Part shown: positions 16,376 to 25,254 of the stretch, one piece after another
Layout: every line of letters starts with the position of its first letter
Numbering within the stretch: the first letter of the stretch is position 1
Assembly (NCBI GenBank): GCA_020073165.1
Contig: JAIQFP010000004.1
Location: forward strand, 236,341 to 300,340
Reading direction: 5' to 3'
DNA: 64,000 nucleotides
DNA from: Terriglobia bacterium
GTDB taxonomy: Bacteria > Acidobacteriota > Terriglobia > Terriglobales > Acidobacteriaceae
The notes under the pieces: model-generated
The model's database searches: none
What the model saw: only the letters and a program-made list of their open reading frames with translations
What the model was told of the DNA's origin: nothing
Translations under genes and position numbers: made by a program

Positions 16376-16840
16376 ATGCGAAGGCGCTTTGTGTTATGGA
16401 TGCTGCTTGGAATGACGGCGTTGTCCCCGGGATGCACCCTCTGGCGTGAAAAAAAGGTCGTCAACAACTGGGCGGATGCAACCGGGGGCGAGGGGCTGGA
16501 ACGCAGCTTCTGGAAAGATGTGAAAGACAAAAACTGGACTGAGTTGGAGCGCCATGTTGCCAGCAACTACGTTGCTTTCACGCCCGAAGAAGGCCGCATG
16601 GACCGGGCAACGATGCTGCAGCATCTTCAGGGGGCAAGACTGGATGACTTTTCGCTCGGCGACTTCCAGGTCGAACTGAACACCAACACACTGGTGGTGA
16701 CCTACAGCATCAGCATGAGCGGCAGCTTTGCCGGGCGACCACTGCCCACTCAACCAGTACGCATGATGACGGTATGGCAGCAGCAGAAGGCGGGCTGGCT
16801 GGCGATCGCGCATACGGTGATAGGGCCGGAGGCGAAGTAG
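16376..16840 (+). CDS. DUF4440/NTF2-like lipoprotein
   Basis: A 154-residue protein with a short signal ending in a lipobox-like LSPGC (Cys at residue 20), so probably a lipoprotein. The rest is an NTF2-like cone: FWKDVKDKNWTELERHVASN is the first helix, YVAFTPEEG the following strand, and VRMMTVWQQQKAGWLAIAHT the closing strands. Function unknown. It ends 8 bp before mutY. The upstream TAGAAT suggests that it may drive both genes. It is related in fold to the secreted protein at 4711-5160 but only weakly similar. Confidence 0.7.
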   Translation: MRRRFVLWMLLGMTALSPGCTLWREKKVVNNWADATGGEGLERSFWKDVKDKNWTELERHVASNYVAFTPEEGRMDRATMLQHLQGARLDDFSLGDFQVELNTNTLVVTYSISMSGSFAGRPLPTQPVRMMTVWQQQKAGWLAIAHTVIGPEAK

Positions 16841-16848
16841 CGGACCGG

Positions 16849-17841
16849 ATGAAAGCGAATCACTGCAGACCATCAGTGGATCGCCTCAAGAAGACATCTC
16901 TGTTCCAGCGGCGTCTGCTCGCCTGGTACGACGGCAACCGCCGCGACTTGCCCTGGCGCCACGATCACGATCCTTACCGGGTGTGGCTCTCGGAAATCAT
17001 GTTGCAGCAAACGCGGGTGGCCGCCGTGCTGGAGCATTACCGCACATTTCTGCGACGATTCCCGACCGTGAAGAGATTGGCGTCGGCGCGGGAGTCGTCG
17101 GTGCTGGCAGCCTGGAGCGGGCTGGGGTACTACCGGCGCGCCCGCATGCTGCACGCGGCAGCCAGAAAAATCGTCAAGGACCTGGCGGGCATGTTTCCTA
17201 CGAACGCGGAAGGACTACGCGCGCTGCCCGGGATCGGCCGCTACACCGCCGCAGCCATTGCCAGCATCGCCTTTGATGAGCCTGTGGCAGTCGTGGACGG
17301 GAATGTAGAACGAGTATTGCAGCGACTGCTGGGCAGGAATCTTGCCGGACAAGAGACATGGCAGGCCGCGCAAGGGCTGCTGGGCCGGCAACGTCCGGGT
17401 GACTTCAATCAGGCGATGATGGAGTTAGGGGCTACGGTGTGTCTGCCCCGCTCACCGATGTGCCGGGCCTGCCCGGTGTCTGGTTTGTGTTCCACCCGCG
17501 GCGCGTTGCAGCAACCGGGAAAGAGTCCGCCCCAGAGAAAGCGGGAAATTCACTACGCGCTCCACCGCGAGAACGGATCGGTGTTCCTGGTGAAGCGACC
17601 GAAAGACGCGTCACTGATGCCGGGCATGTGGGAATTGCCGGAACTTCCCTTGGTAAACACGGCGGGCGAGCCCTACCTCAAGCTTCGGCACTCGATTACA
17701 GTGACCGACTACCTGGTGCGGGTTTCGCAGGCCACGGCGCCGGACGGATCGAATGGGCGGTGGGTCCCGAAAGGGCGCATCGCAACGCTGCCGCTGACCG
17801 GGCTGGCACGGAAAATCCTGCGTGCGGCTCAGGTCATCTAA
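16849..17841 (+). CDS. mutY: A/G-specific adenine DNA glycosylase
   Basis: A 330-residue base-excision repair enzyme that removes adenine opposite 8-oxoguanine. The catalytic Glu is E49 in WLSEIMLQQTRV. The helix-hairpin-helix is LPGIGRYTAAAIASIAF, with catalytic Asp D150 in VAVVDGNVERV. The [4Fe-4S] ligands are C198, C205, C208 and C214 (C-x6-C-x2-C-x5-C). The C-terminal NUDIX-like domain that reads 8-oxoG begins near residue 230 (HYALHRENGSVFLVKR). ATG 16849 starts just after the lipoprotein gene; the longer frame overlaps it. Confidence 0.96.
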   Translation: MKANHCRPSVDRLKKTSLFQRRLLAWYDGNRRDLPWRHDHDPYRVWLSEIMLQQTRVAAVLEHYRTFLRRFPTVKRLASARESSVLAAWSGLGYYRRARMLHAAARKIVKDLAGMFPTNAEGLRALPGIGRYTAAAIASIAFDEPVAVVDGNVERVLQRLLGRNLAGQETWQAAQGLLGRQRPGDFNQAMMELGATVCLPRSPMCRACPVSGLCSTRGALQQPGKSPPQRKREIHYALHRENGSVFLVKRPKDASLMPGMWELPELPLVNTAGEPYLKLRHSITVTDYLVRVSQATAPDGSNGRWVPKGRIATLPLTGLARKILRAAQVI

Positions 17842-17900
17842 GATAGAGGGTCGCAAACCGACCCATGAAGTGGCTGCATAACATTTTCGGAGGACACAAG

Positions 17901-18398
17901 ATGGCTGCACTCAACCCGGGGACCACGGCCCCGGATTTTACGCTGAAGACTACAGACGGAAAACAATTCTCGCTGCGCGAGGCTCTGACGCACGGCCCGG
18001 TCGTGGCGGTATTCTTCAAGATTTCCTGCCCGGTATGCCAATACGCGCTTCCTTTCCTCGAGCGCATCTACAAGTCCTATGGCGCCAGGCATGTGACCAT
18101 CGTAGGCATTTCGCAGAACGAGAAAAAAGACACGCTTGCGTTCATGAAGGAATACGGAGTGACCTTCCCGGTGCTGCTGGACGACACCAGCACTTATAAG
18201 GTTTCAAACGCGTACGGATTGACGAATGTACCCACGATCTTCTGGGTTGCACAGGATGGTGACATCGAAATCTCCAGCGTAGGCTGGGTGCGTAAGGATA
18301 TCGAAGACATCAACCGCCGGGTAGCCGAAGCCAGCGGAAATGGCCGCCAACCCGTGTTTCGCACGCATGAGCAGGTGGCGGACTTCCGTGCCGGTTGA
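17901..18398 (+). CDS. Peroxiredoxin/TlpA-like thiol reductase
   Basis: A 165-residue thioredoxin-fold protein of the AhpC/TSA-Redoxin group. LNPGTTAPDFTLKTTDGKQ opens the fold. The active site reads FFKISCPVCQYALPFLERI, a CxxC pair rather than the lone peroxidatic Cys of AhpC, so it may be a TlpA-like reductase. The cis-Pro motif is NVPTIFWV. No signal peptide is visible, which points to the cytoplasm. ATG 17901 has GGAGG 8 nt upstream and is preferred to ATG 17865, which lacks one. Confidence 0.87.
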   Translation: MAALNPGTTAPDFTLKTTDGKQFSLREALTHGPVVAVFFKISCPVCQYALPFLERIYKSYGARHVTIVGISQNEKKDTLAFMKEYGVTFPVLLDDTSTYKVSNAYGLTNVPTIFWVAQDGDIEISSVGWVRKDIEDINRRVAEASGNGRQPVFRTHEQVADFRAG

Positions 18399-18429
18399 AG
18401 CTCGAAAAACTAGCCCGCGGTTCGCGGGC

Positions 18430-18550
18430 GAGGGACCTCAGACAACGGACCTCGGGCCAATAACACCTGACTTCTGAAACTGACTCGTAAAATCTGACTT
18501 CTGCGGCCTGCTAGTTACTTCTCTGTGTCCTCTGTGTCTCTGTGGTAAAC
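18430..18550. repeat. Word repeats upstream of the M28 peptidase
   Basis: GACCTCAGACAACGGACCTC, TGACTTCTGAAACTGACTC and TCTGTGTCCTCTGTGTCTC occur in succession. The last resembles the phrase before tyrA at 11396-11436. Confidence 0.5.
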
Positions 18551-18618
18551 CTGTTTTGGTTTGGCCTTCTCGTACAATGATGCTTCTCACACATTCCTTA
18601 CACCAGGAGCCTTGCCGC

Positions 18619-20316
18619 ATGCGAAAAAGCATTCTTCTGCTTTTGTGCATCCTTCAGATCGCCATCCCGGGCACTGCTCAGGAGACGCACAAACGCACGC
18701 AGCCGTCGTGGGCATCGGCTCGACTGCCGGGCACAGCCATTGCGGCGATGCAGACCATCGATCCCGAGCGCATCCGCGCGCACGTGCGTTTTCTGGCGCA
18801 CGATCTGCTGGAAGGCCGTGGCACCGGACAGCGTGGGGGCGACATCGCGGCAGAGTACGTGGCCACGCAATTCGCACTCTATGGTCTTAGGCCTGCCGGG
18901 GAAAACGGAACCTACATGCAGAAGGTGCCGATGGTCGGCGTGACACCGCAAGCGGAGACTACATTTTCTTTGCTGCCCGCCAAGGGTTCGGCCATGAACC
19001 TGAAGCCCTTGGCGGAGTACGTGGCCTACAACGAAACCCAGCAACCAGCGTCGGACGTAGACGCCGACATCGTATACGTCGGTTACGGTATCCAGGCGCC
19101 GGAATACAACTGGGATGACTACAAGGGAGTCGACGTCAAGGGGAAAGTCCTGCTGATGATGGTAAACGAACCACCTTCCGACGATCCTAAATTTTTCAAG
19201 GGCAAGGCGCTGACCTACTACGGCCGCTGGACCTACAAGTATGAAGAGGCGGCGCGCAAGGGCGCACAGGGAGTGATGCTCATCCACAAGACCGACATGG
19301 CCAGCTACGGTTGGGAAGTAGTGCGCAATTCCAACTCGGGTGAGAAAGCTTACTTGCAGCTCGATGGCACGCCCAAGCTGAAAGTGGCGTCGTGGGTCCA
19401 GTTCGAGGTGGCGAAGCAACTCGCCGCCTCCGCGGGTATGGACTTGGACAAGATGATGGCCGACGCCCGCTCCCGCGACTTTCATCCGGTTGAGTTGAAA
19501 GTGAAGCTGAACGCGCACATGGTGAGCAAGATTCGACCCTTTGCGTCCAACAACGTGATTGCCATGCTGCCCGGATCGGACCGCAAGCTGAAGGACGAAG
19601 CCGTGATTTATACGGCGCACTACGATCACCTGGGAATTCGTCCGGAGATGTCGGGAGACAATATCTACAACGGCGCTGACGACAATGCTACCGGCTGCGG
19701 CATCCTGCTAGAACTGGCACGGGCCTACAGCCTGGCAGTTCAGAGGCCGGGCCGTTCCATTTTGTTCGCGTCGGTGACGGCGGAAGAGCAAGGATTGCTG
19801 GGATCGGAATATCTGGGAAAACATCCGCCCATTCCGGCGGGTAAGATCACCCTCGACCTGAACTACGACAATGTGCCGCCGTTGGGTTCACCGCAAGAAG
19901 TACAGGTCTCGGGCGCCGAGCGCACCACGTTCTATCCTACCGTCCAGGCCCTGGCGAAGGAATTCCGGCTGGCCATTCGTCCCGACTCGCGGCCGGAGGC
20001 CGGACACTACTACCGTTCCGATCACTTCAGCCTGGCGCGTGTGGGAATTCCTTCGTTCACGATTAATGAAGGGGTGAAGTACAAGGGGCATGACGAGGCG
20101 TGGGGCCTGCAGCAGGCGGACGAATACACCGCCAAGCACTACCACCAACCAAGCGACGAATATCATCCGGACATGGATTTCACTGGCGATGCCGCAATGG
20201 CGCGGTTCGGCTTCGCCGCCGGGTGGCAAGCGGCGAGCCAGCCGAAAGCAATTGGCTGGGAAAAGGGAGATGAGTTCGAGGCGGCCAGACTCGCGAGTAC
20301 CGCAGGCACCGATTGA
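18619..20316 (+). CDS. Secreted M28-family aminopeptidase with PA domain
   Basis: A 565-residue exported zinc peptidase. The N-terminus is a signal peptide (KSILLLLCILQIAIPGTAQ). A PA insert follows the first part (VYVGYGIQAPEYNWDDYKGV, then VKGKVLLMMV). The M28 metal ligands are in order: YTAHYDHLG (His), GADDNATG (bridging Asp), TAEEQGLLGS (catalytic and metal Glu), LDLNYDN (Asp) and a late His in KHYHQPSDEYH. It probably releases N-terminal amino acids outside the cytoplasm. ATG 18619 has CAGGAG upstream; TACAAT at 18573 could be its -10 box. Monocistronic. Confidence 0.92.
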   Translation: MRKSILLLLCILQIAIPGTAQETHKRTQPSWASARLPGTAIAAMQTIDPERIRAHVRFLAHDLLEGRGTGQRGGDIAAEYVATQFALYGLRPAGENGTYMQKVPMVGVTPQAETTFSLLPAKGSAMNLKPLAEYVAYNETQQPASDVDADIVYVGYGIQAPEYNWDDYKGVDVKGKVLLMMVNEPPSDDPKFFKGKALTYYGRWTYKYEEAARKGAQGVMLIHKTDMASYGWEVVRNSNSGEKAYLQLDGTPKLKVASWVQFEVAKQLAASAGMDLDKMMADARSRDFHPVELKVKLNAHMVSKIRPFASNNVIAMLPGSDRKLKDEAVIYTAHYDHLGIRPEMSGDNIYNGADDNATGCGILLELARAYSLAVQRPGRSILFASVTAEEQGLLGSEYLGKHPPIPAGKITLDLNYDNVPPLGSPQEVQVSGAERTTFYPTVQALAKEFRLAIRPDSRPEAGHYYRSDHFSLARVGIPSFTINEGVKYKGHDEAWGLQQADEYTAKHYHQPSDEYHPDMDFTGDAAMARFGFAAGWQAASQPKAIGWEKGDEFEAARLASTAGTD

Positions 20317-20409
20317 ACTCATTCTGTGTGCCCTCTTTCCTACCTTAGGCTTGGTTGCGATCCGTGGGTGAAACCCGACCTGCAACTAGCTACTGGTCCG
20401 TGTCCCTGC

Positions 20410-20415
20410 TAACAT
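20410..20415 (+). promoter_or_regulatory. -10-like TAACAT 8 nt before rapZ
   Basis: TAACAT ends 8 nt before the chosen rapZ start, the same geometry as at trpC. Confidence 0.35.
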
Positions 20416-20423
20416 CGCACGCC

Positions 20424-21359
20424 ATGGCGCTGCGCAAGCTCACCCAGACAGGCAGACCGGGAGTGCGCAAGCCGGGGCGCGCTGGTGGCCCGAGGGACGG
20501 CCGCAAGCCGGGCGAACTGGTCATCATTACCGGGATGAGCGGGTCGGGGAAAGCCTCCGTGCTCAAGGCTTTCGAGGACCTGGGCTACTACTGCGTGGAC
20601 AACCTCCCGGTCGGACTGATTCCCCGGTTCGCCGAGTTGGTAGGACAGTCTTCCGAAATCAACCGCACGGCACTGGTGGTCGACGTTCGCGAAGGTACTC
20701 AATTGGAGGCGTTGCCGGCAATCGTGCGCTCGGTCAAGCGGATGCTGCCGACCAAGATGCTGTTCCTGGAGGCCGCGGACGCGGTGCTGCTGCGCCGCTA
20801 CAGCGAAACTCGCCGGCCCCATCCTCTGGGGACCAACACAACCGTCAAGTCCTCGCTGGCAGCCGAGCGCGGGCATCTGCGCCATATCCGGGCCATGGCT
20901 GACCTGGTACTGGATACGTCGAAATTCAATGTCCACGAACTGCGGGCCTACATCACGGAACGTTTCCAGAAACAGGAGACCGGCAAGAGCATCCTGGTTT
21001 CGTGCGTGAGTTTCGGTTTCCGCCACGGCGTGCCGGACGACGCTGATCTGGTATTCGACGTTCGCTTTCTGCCCAACCCGCACTTTGTGCCGGAGTTCCG
21101 GCCCCTTACCGGCCGACATCCCAAGGTTGCCAAGTACATCCGGTCATTTCCCCAGACCAAAGAATTCATTGAACGGATCTCTGACCTGTTGGTGTACTTG
21201 CTTCCGCACTACATTCGGGAAGGGAAGAGCTACCTGACGATCGCGTTTGGCTGCACTGGCGGCCAGCACCGCTCGGTAATGATCGCGGAGGACGTCAGCA
21301 AGCGGCTGCGCAAGGCAGGATACCGGGTGAAGGTAGTGCACCGGGACAGTCCGAAGTAG
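20424..21359 (+). CDS. rapZ: RNase adapter / nucleotide-binding protein RapZ (YvcJ)
   Basis: A 311-residue P-loop protein. The Walker A is ITGMSGSGKASVLKAFEDLG near residue 36, followed by YYCVDNLPVGLIP. RRPHPL, SFGFRHGVPDDADLVFDVRFLPNPH and FGCTGGQHRSVMIAE are the RapZ signatures. In other bacteria RapZ controls glucosamine-6-phosphate synthase RNA stability or binds UDP-GlcNAc. The first 30 residues are a basic, Gly/Arg-rich extension (RPGVRKPGRAGGPRDGRK) not usual in the family and possibly RNA-binding. It is not in the typical hprK-ptsN neighbourhood. Confidence 0.94.
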   Translation: MALRKLTQTGRPGVRKPGRAGGPRDGRKPGELVIITGMSGSGKASVLKAFEDLGYYCVDNLPVGLIPRFAELVGQSSEINRTALVVDVREGTQLEALPAIVRSVKRMLPTKMLFLEAADAVLLRRYSETRRPHPLGTNTTVKSSLAAERGHLRHIRAMADLVLDTSKFNVHELRAYITERFQKQETGKSILVSCVSFGFRHGVPDDADLVFDVRFLPNPHFVPEFRPLTGRHPKVAKYIRSFPQTKEFIERISDLLVYLLPHYIREGKSYLTIAFGCTGGQHRSVMIAEDVSKRLRKAGYRVKVVHRDSPK

Positions 21360-21511
21360 GCCCAATACCGAGTGGCTGATTGCCGGCAACCAACGCTTTG
21401 TGACCGCCGGCACAACGACTGGAAGCGGTTTTTTCAGTAGAATAAGGGCTTGCGACGTATGTCGATCCTATCAGCAGCGGGCCACCCCTGGCTGCCGCCC
21501 CAGAGCCTCCG

Positions 21512-23353
21512 ATGAGGCAATTGACCCGGCTCCTCCGCTACGTTGCCCCGTACTGGTGGCAGATGCTGGCCTCTGTGTTCCTGATGGCGGCGGTTGGGTT
21601 GCTGGACGCATTCCGCTTGTTGCTGATCGGTCCTATCTTCGATCAGGTCCTGAACCCCGGGTCACAAACGCGCGCCATCCAGCTCTTTACCGTTCCCGGC
21701 ACTAGCCGTGTCATCTATCTGCAACAGTTTGTTCCCTCGCACTTTCAGAATGCCTGGACGGTGGTAGCGTACGCGCTAGTCGCGTCTACCGTCCTCAAAG
21801 GGATCTTCGATTATGCCGGCACGTACCTGGTGAACTACGCCGGGTTCGGCATGATTACCGACCTGCGCAACCATCTCTATGACTCGATCTTGCGCCGCTC
21901 CGCGGCATTCTTTCAGAGACATACGACGGGCACGTTGATCTCCACCATTGTCAACGACATTGAGCGTGTGCAATTCGCCATGTCGAGCGTGCTGGCGGAA
22001 TTCCTGCAACAATTTTTCACCCTGCTGTTTACCGCGGCCGTAGTGGTGTTGTTGGGAAGAAAGATGGCATGGCTCTTGCTGTTGTTCGTGCCCTTCATTC
22101 TCTATTCGGCGGGGAAAATCGGGCGGCGGGTGCGGCATACCACGCGGCGCGGGCAGGACAAGCTCGCCGACATCCAGAACATCCTGCATGAAACCATTAC
22201 CGGGAACCGGATCGTGAAGGCGTTCAGCATGGAGAACTGGGAGATTGCACGCTTCCGCAAGGCGGCGCAGCGGCTCTTCCGGGCCAACTTGCGCTCCGTA
22301 GCCGCAGCCGCGATCAGTTCGCCGCTGATGGACATCTTTGGCGCCATCGCCATCGCTTTGCTGCTGCTGGTGGGCCGCGACCAGATCAACCATCACTACT
22401 TCACCACCGGCGTGTTCGTGGCCTTCATTTTCTCCGTGTTCAAGTTGTACGACCCGGTACGCAAGTTCGCGCTGTTCAACAACAATTTTCAGCAGGCGCT
22501 GGGCGCGTCGTCGGAACTCTTCAAGTTCATGGACTCGGAAGATGACGTACGCGAGAAGCCCGGGGCCAGGGCGCTGCCGGCATTCTCTGACAGCATCCTC
22601 TTTGAGAATGTCGCCTTCTCCTACGAAGGCAACGGCGATGGGGCGCGGGAGATTCTGCGCGACATCAATCTGGAAGTAAAGGCGGGCGAGGTGCTGGCTG
22701 TAGTGGGTTCCAGCGGAGCCGGCAAGAGCACGCTGGTGCACCTGATTCCGCGCTTCTTTGACGTAACCGCCGGGCGGCTGTTGATCGACGGCCGCGATGT
22801 GCGCGATATCACTTTGGCCTCGCTCCGCTCACAAATCGGCGTCGTTACCCAGGAAACGGTCCTGTTCAACGACACGTTGCGCAACAACATTGCCTACGGG
22901 CAGCCGCGGGTGTCGCAAAAGGACGTGGAGGCCGCCGCGCAGGCCGCGCTGGCCCATGATTTCATCGTCGACCTGCCCGCCGGTTACGACACTGTGATCG
23001 GGGAGCGTGGCGTGCGGTTTTCCGGCGGGGAACGCCAGCGCATTGCTATTGCCCGGGCCCTGCTGAAGAACGCGCCGATTCTGATCCTGGACGAAGCGAC
23101 CTCAGCCCTCGACAGTGAGTCGGAATCGCTGGTGCAATCGGCGCTGCAGAACTTGATGGCTGGCCGGACGGTACTGGTGATCGCCCACCGGCTTTCCACC
23201 GTGCGCCGCGCCGACCGGATCGTGGTACTGGAGAATGGCAGCATTACGGATATCGGCGCACACGAGGAATTGATGAAAAAGCTGGGCACGTATCGCCGGC
23301 TCTACGATCTGCAGTTCGTAGAACTGGATCAGCCGAGAGTCAGCGCAGTATGA
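21512..23353 (+). CDS. ABC transporter permease-ATPase (MsbA-like)
   Basis: A 613-residue fused half-transporter. Residues 1-330 form six membrane helices (MLASVFLMAAVGLLDAF, LFTAAVVVLLGRKMAWLLLL). The ATPase follows: Walker A GSSGAGKSTLVHLIPRFF, Q-loop VVTQETVLFNDTL, signature FSGGERQRIAIARALL, Walker B ILILDEATSALD and the His of the H-loop in VIAHRLSTVRRAD. The order and length fit the MsbA/lipid-flippase group, so a lipid A or lipid-linked export role is possible; multidrug export cannot be excluded. A TAGAAT at 21438 may be the -10 box. It is followed 44 bp later by yicC. Confidence 0.9.
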   Translation: MRQLTRLLRYVAPYWWQMLASVFLMAAVGLLDAFRLLLIGPIFDQVLNPGSQTRAIQLFTVPGTSRVIYLQQFVPSHFQNAWTVVAYALVASTVLKGIFDYAGTYLVNYAGFGMITDLRNHLYDSILRRSAAFFQRHTTGTLISTIVNDIERVQFAMSSVLAEFLQQFFTLLFTAAVVVLLGRKMAWLLLLFVPFILYSAGKIGRRVRHTTRRGQDKLADIQNILHETITGNRIVKAFSMENWEIARFRKAAQRLFRANLRSVAAAAISSPLMDIFGAIAIALLLLVGRDQINHHYFTTGVFVAFIFSVFKLYDPVRKFALFNNNFQQALGASSELFKFMDSEDDVREKPGARALPAFSDSILFENVAFSYEGNGDGAREILRDINLEVKAGEVLAVVGSSGAGKSTLVHLIPRFFDVTAGRLLIDGRDVRDITLASLRSQIGVVTQETVLFNDTLRNNIAYGQPRVSQKDVEAAAQAALAHDFIVDLPAGYDTVIGERGVRFSGGERQRIAIARALLKNAPILILDEATSALDSESESLVQSALQNLMAGRTVLVIAHRLSTVRRADRIVVLENGSITDIGAHEELMKKLGTYRRLYDLQFVELDQPRVSAV

Positions 23354-23392
23354 GATTTTCAATTGGCAATTGGCAATCGCCAGTCGTCGATT
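23353..23392. repeat. AATTGGCAATTGGCAATCG word repeat
   Basis: Two tandem AATTGGC copies are followed by CAGTCGTCG in the ABC transporter-yicC gap. Confidence 0.5.
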
Positions 23393-23397
23393 AATTT

Positions 23398-24285
23398 ATG
23401 CCCATCCGCTCCATGACGGGTTTCGCGCAGGTGAAAGGCCAGGTCAATGGCCAGCTCAGCTTTACCCTGTCGCTCAAGGCGGTGAATCACCGCTTTCTCG
23501 ATGTGCACTTCCGCATGCCGTCCGACAGCGACGTGTTGGAGATGAAGCTGCGCCGCTTGCTCAAAGAAAAGCTGGCACGCGGCCATGTGGAATTGATCCT
23601 GAATCTGGAGCGCGGGGGCGGCGAGATCTTCGCCCTGAACCAGCGCATGGTGGCAGGATACATCCAGGCATTTCGCGCCGCCGCGGCGCAGTTCGGCCTG
23701 GCCGCGGAACCGGACTTAAACGTGATTTTACGCATGCCGGGCGCGATGGAATCGGGGACCCTGCCGGCGGACGGAGAACTCGACACGGCCGTTCTCGCCA
23801 AAGTGGGAGAGGTGCTGGACCAGCTCAATCGTATGCGCGAGGAAGAAGGCCGCGGCATTGAACGCGAACTGCGCCAGCGTATGGCCCATCTGCAAAAGGC
23901 GTGTGAAGGCATCGAACAGCACCGGCGCGCGGTGCTCCAAACCTACGCCGAGAAGCTGAAGGCGCGCATGCAGGAACTGATCGGCACCCAGGTAGAACCC
24001 GAGCGCATCCTGCAGGAAGCCGCGCTGCTGGTGGATCGCAGCGACATCCAGGAGGAGCTCGTCCGCCTGGATACCCACGTGAAGCATTTTGTCGGGCTGC
24101 TGAACGAGGGCGGCGAAGTCGGAAAGAAGCTGGACTTCCTGTTGCAGGAGATGAATCGCGAGGCCAACACCCTGCTCTCCAAGACCTCGGGTCTGGCTGG
24201 GGAAGCCCTGAACATTACCGAGATGGGCTTGGCCATCAAAGCGGAGATCGAGAAAGCCCGCGAGCAGGTGCAGAACCTCGAATGA
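23398..24285 (+). CDS. YicC-family endoribonuclease
   Basis: A 295-residue protein with the conserved N-terminus PIRSMTGFAQVKGQV and the motif LKAVNHRFLDVHFRMP (YicC_N). The long coiled coil follows, and the C-terminal DUF1732 contains DTHVKHFVGLLNEGGEVGKKLDFLLQEM and NTLLSKTSG. E. coli YicC was shown to be an RNase that acts on small RNAs; other members are simply stress-linked. Its stop overlaps the gmk start by 4 bp (ATGA), the common yicC-gmk coupling. Confidence 0.94.
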   Translation: MPIRSMTGFAQVKGQVNGQLSFTLSLKAVNHRFLDVHFRMPSDSDVLEMKLRRLLKEKLARGHVELILNLERGGGEIFALNQRMVAGYIQAFRAAAAQFGLAAEPDLNVILRMPGAMESGTLPADGELDTAVLAKVGEVLDQLNRMREEEGRGIERELRQRMAHLQKACEGIEQHRRAVLQTYAEKLKARMQELIGTQVEPERILQEAALLVDRSDIQEELVRLDTHVKHFVGLLNEGGEVGKKLDFLLQEMNREANTLLSKTSGLAGEALNITEMGLAIKAEIEKAREQVQNLE

Positions 24286-24971
24286 CGACGGTTTACATCA
24301 TCTCGGCGCCGTCGGGGTCTGGCAAATCAACCCTGGTGAACGAAGTGTTGAAGATTGTTCCCGGACTGGAGTTCTCGATCTCCTACACCACCCGGCCGCC
24401 GCGGGGGAGCGAGAAGAACGGGCGCGAATATTTCTTCGTCCCCCGCGAAGAATTCGAGAAGATGATCCGGGAAGATGAGTTCCTGGAGTATGCCGAAGTC
24501 TTCGGCAACTACTATGGGACAGCTCGGCTCTTTCTGCAAGATGCGAAGGAGACCGGCAGGGACCTGCTGCTCGACATTGACGTGCAGGGCGCCGCACAGA
24601 TCAAGAGCAAGATTCCCGACGCGGTGAGCATTTTCGTTCTGCCGCCCGACCGCAACCGCCTGGAAGAGCGATTGCGCAAGCGCGGCCAGGATGCGGAAGA
24701 CGTGATCCAGCGCCGGTTGGCCACGGCCGCCCGGGAGATTGAGAATTACTCCAAGTACGACTATATTTTAGTGAACGACCGCCTGGAAGAATCCATCGAA
24801 GCGCTGAAGTCGATCCTGCTCGCGGAACGGCATCGGCGCTCAGGAGTTCAACGATCCGCTGACGATTCCGACATGGCGAGGGCCGAACACTGCCGCTTGA
24901 GTAATGTGCGGGAGCGGGTGCAGCCGATTCTGGCCTCGTTTGTGACAACGGCAGCTCCGGGTGGACGCTAG
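24282..24971 (+). CDS. gmk: Guanylate kinase
   Basis: A 229-residue P-loop enzyme phosphorylating GMP to GDP. Walker A is ISAPSGSGKSTLVNEV at residues 6-21. The GMP-binding segment SYTTRPPRGSEKNGREYFFV and DIDVQGAAQIKSK are diagnostic, and the lid contains RKRGQDAEDVIQRRLATA. The core ends near residue 185. An extra about 40 residues (RRSGVQRSADDSDMARAEH and beyond) extend past the usual end and look poorly conserved. It begins inside the yicC stop and is 15 bp before rpoZ. Confidence 0.97.
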   Translation: MTTVYIISAPSGSGKSTLVNEVLKIVPGLEFSISYTTRPPRGSEKNGREYFFVPREEFEKMIREDEFLEYAEVFGNYYGTARLFLQDAKETGRDLLLDIDVQGAAQIKSKIPDAVSIFVLPPDRNRLEERLRKRGQDAEDVIQRRLATAAREIENYSKYDYILVNDRLEESIEALKSILLAERHRRSGVQRSADDSDMARAEHCRLSNVRERVQPILASFVTTAAPGGR

Positions 24972-24986
24972 CGACGGGGGAGAACG

Positions 24987-25223
24987 ATGAAGTTGATGGA
25001 CGGGTTCGACAGTAACTATCGCTACATTCTGGTGGCGGCGCGGCGGGCTCGGCAGTTGCAGGGTGGCGCCCCGCCCGTCATCGACACACAGTCGCGCAAA
25101 CCGTGCCGCATCGCACAGGACGAGATCAAGGCCGGCAAAGTGAAGTGGGTGATTCCGGAAATGCCCAGGTCCCCCGCCGAAGTCGCGGCAGAACTGCTGG
25201 ACAAGGCGCTGGACAAGGAGTAG
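24987..25223 (+). CDS. rpoZ: DNA-directed RNA polymerase omega subunit
   Basis: A 78-residue omega subunit that helps fold beta-prime. The core SNYRYILVAARRARQLQGG is the RpoZ signature, followed by KPCRIAQDEIKAGKVKW and a C-terminal helix AEVAAELLDKALDKE. A strong site (gggggag) precedes ATG 24987. The gmk-rpoZ-coaBC order is widely conserved. Confidence 0.95.
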   Translation: MKLMDGFDSNYRYILVAARRARQLQGGAPPVIDTQSRKPCRIAQDEIKAGKVKWVIPEMPRSPAEVAAELLDKALDKE

Positions 25224-25254
25224 GGCAGGACAGGTTCCGGCGAAGGAAGTACTT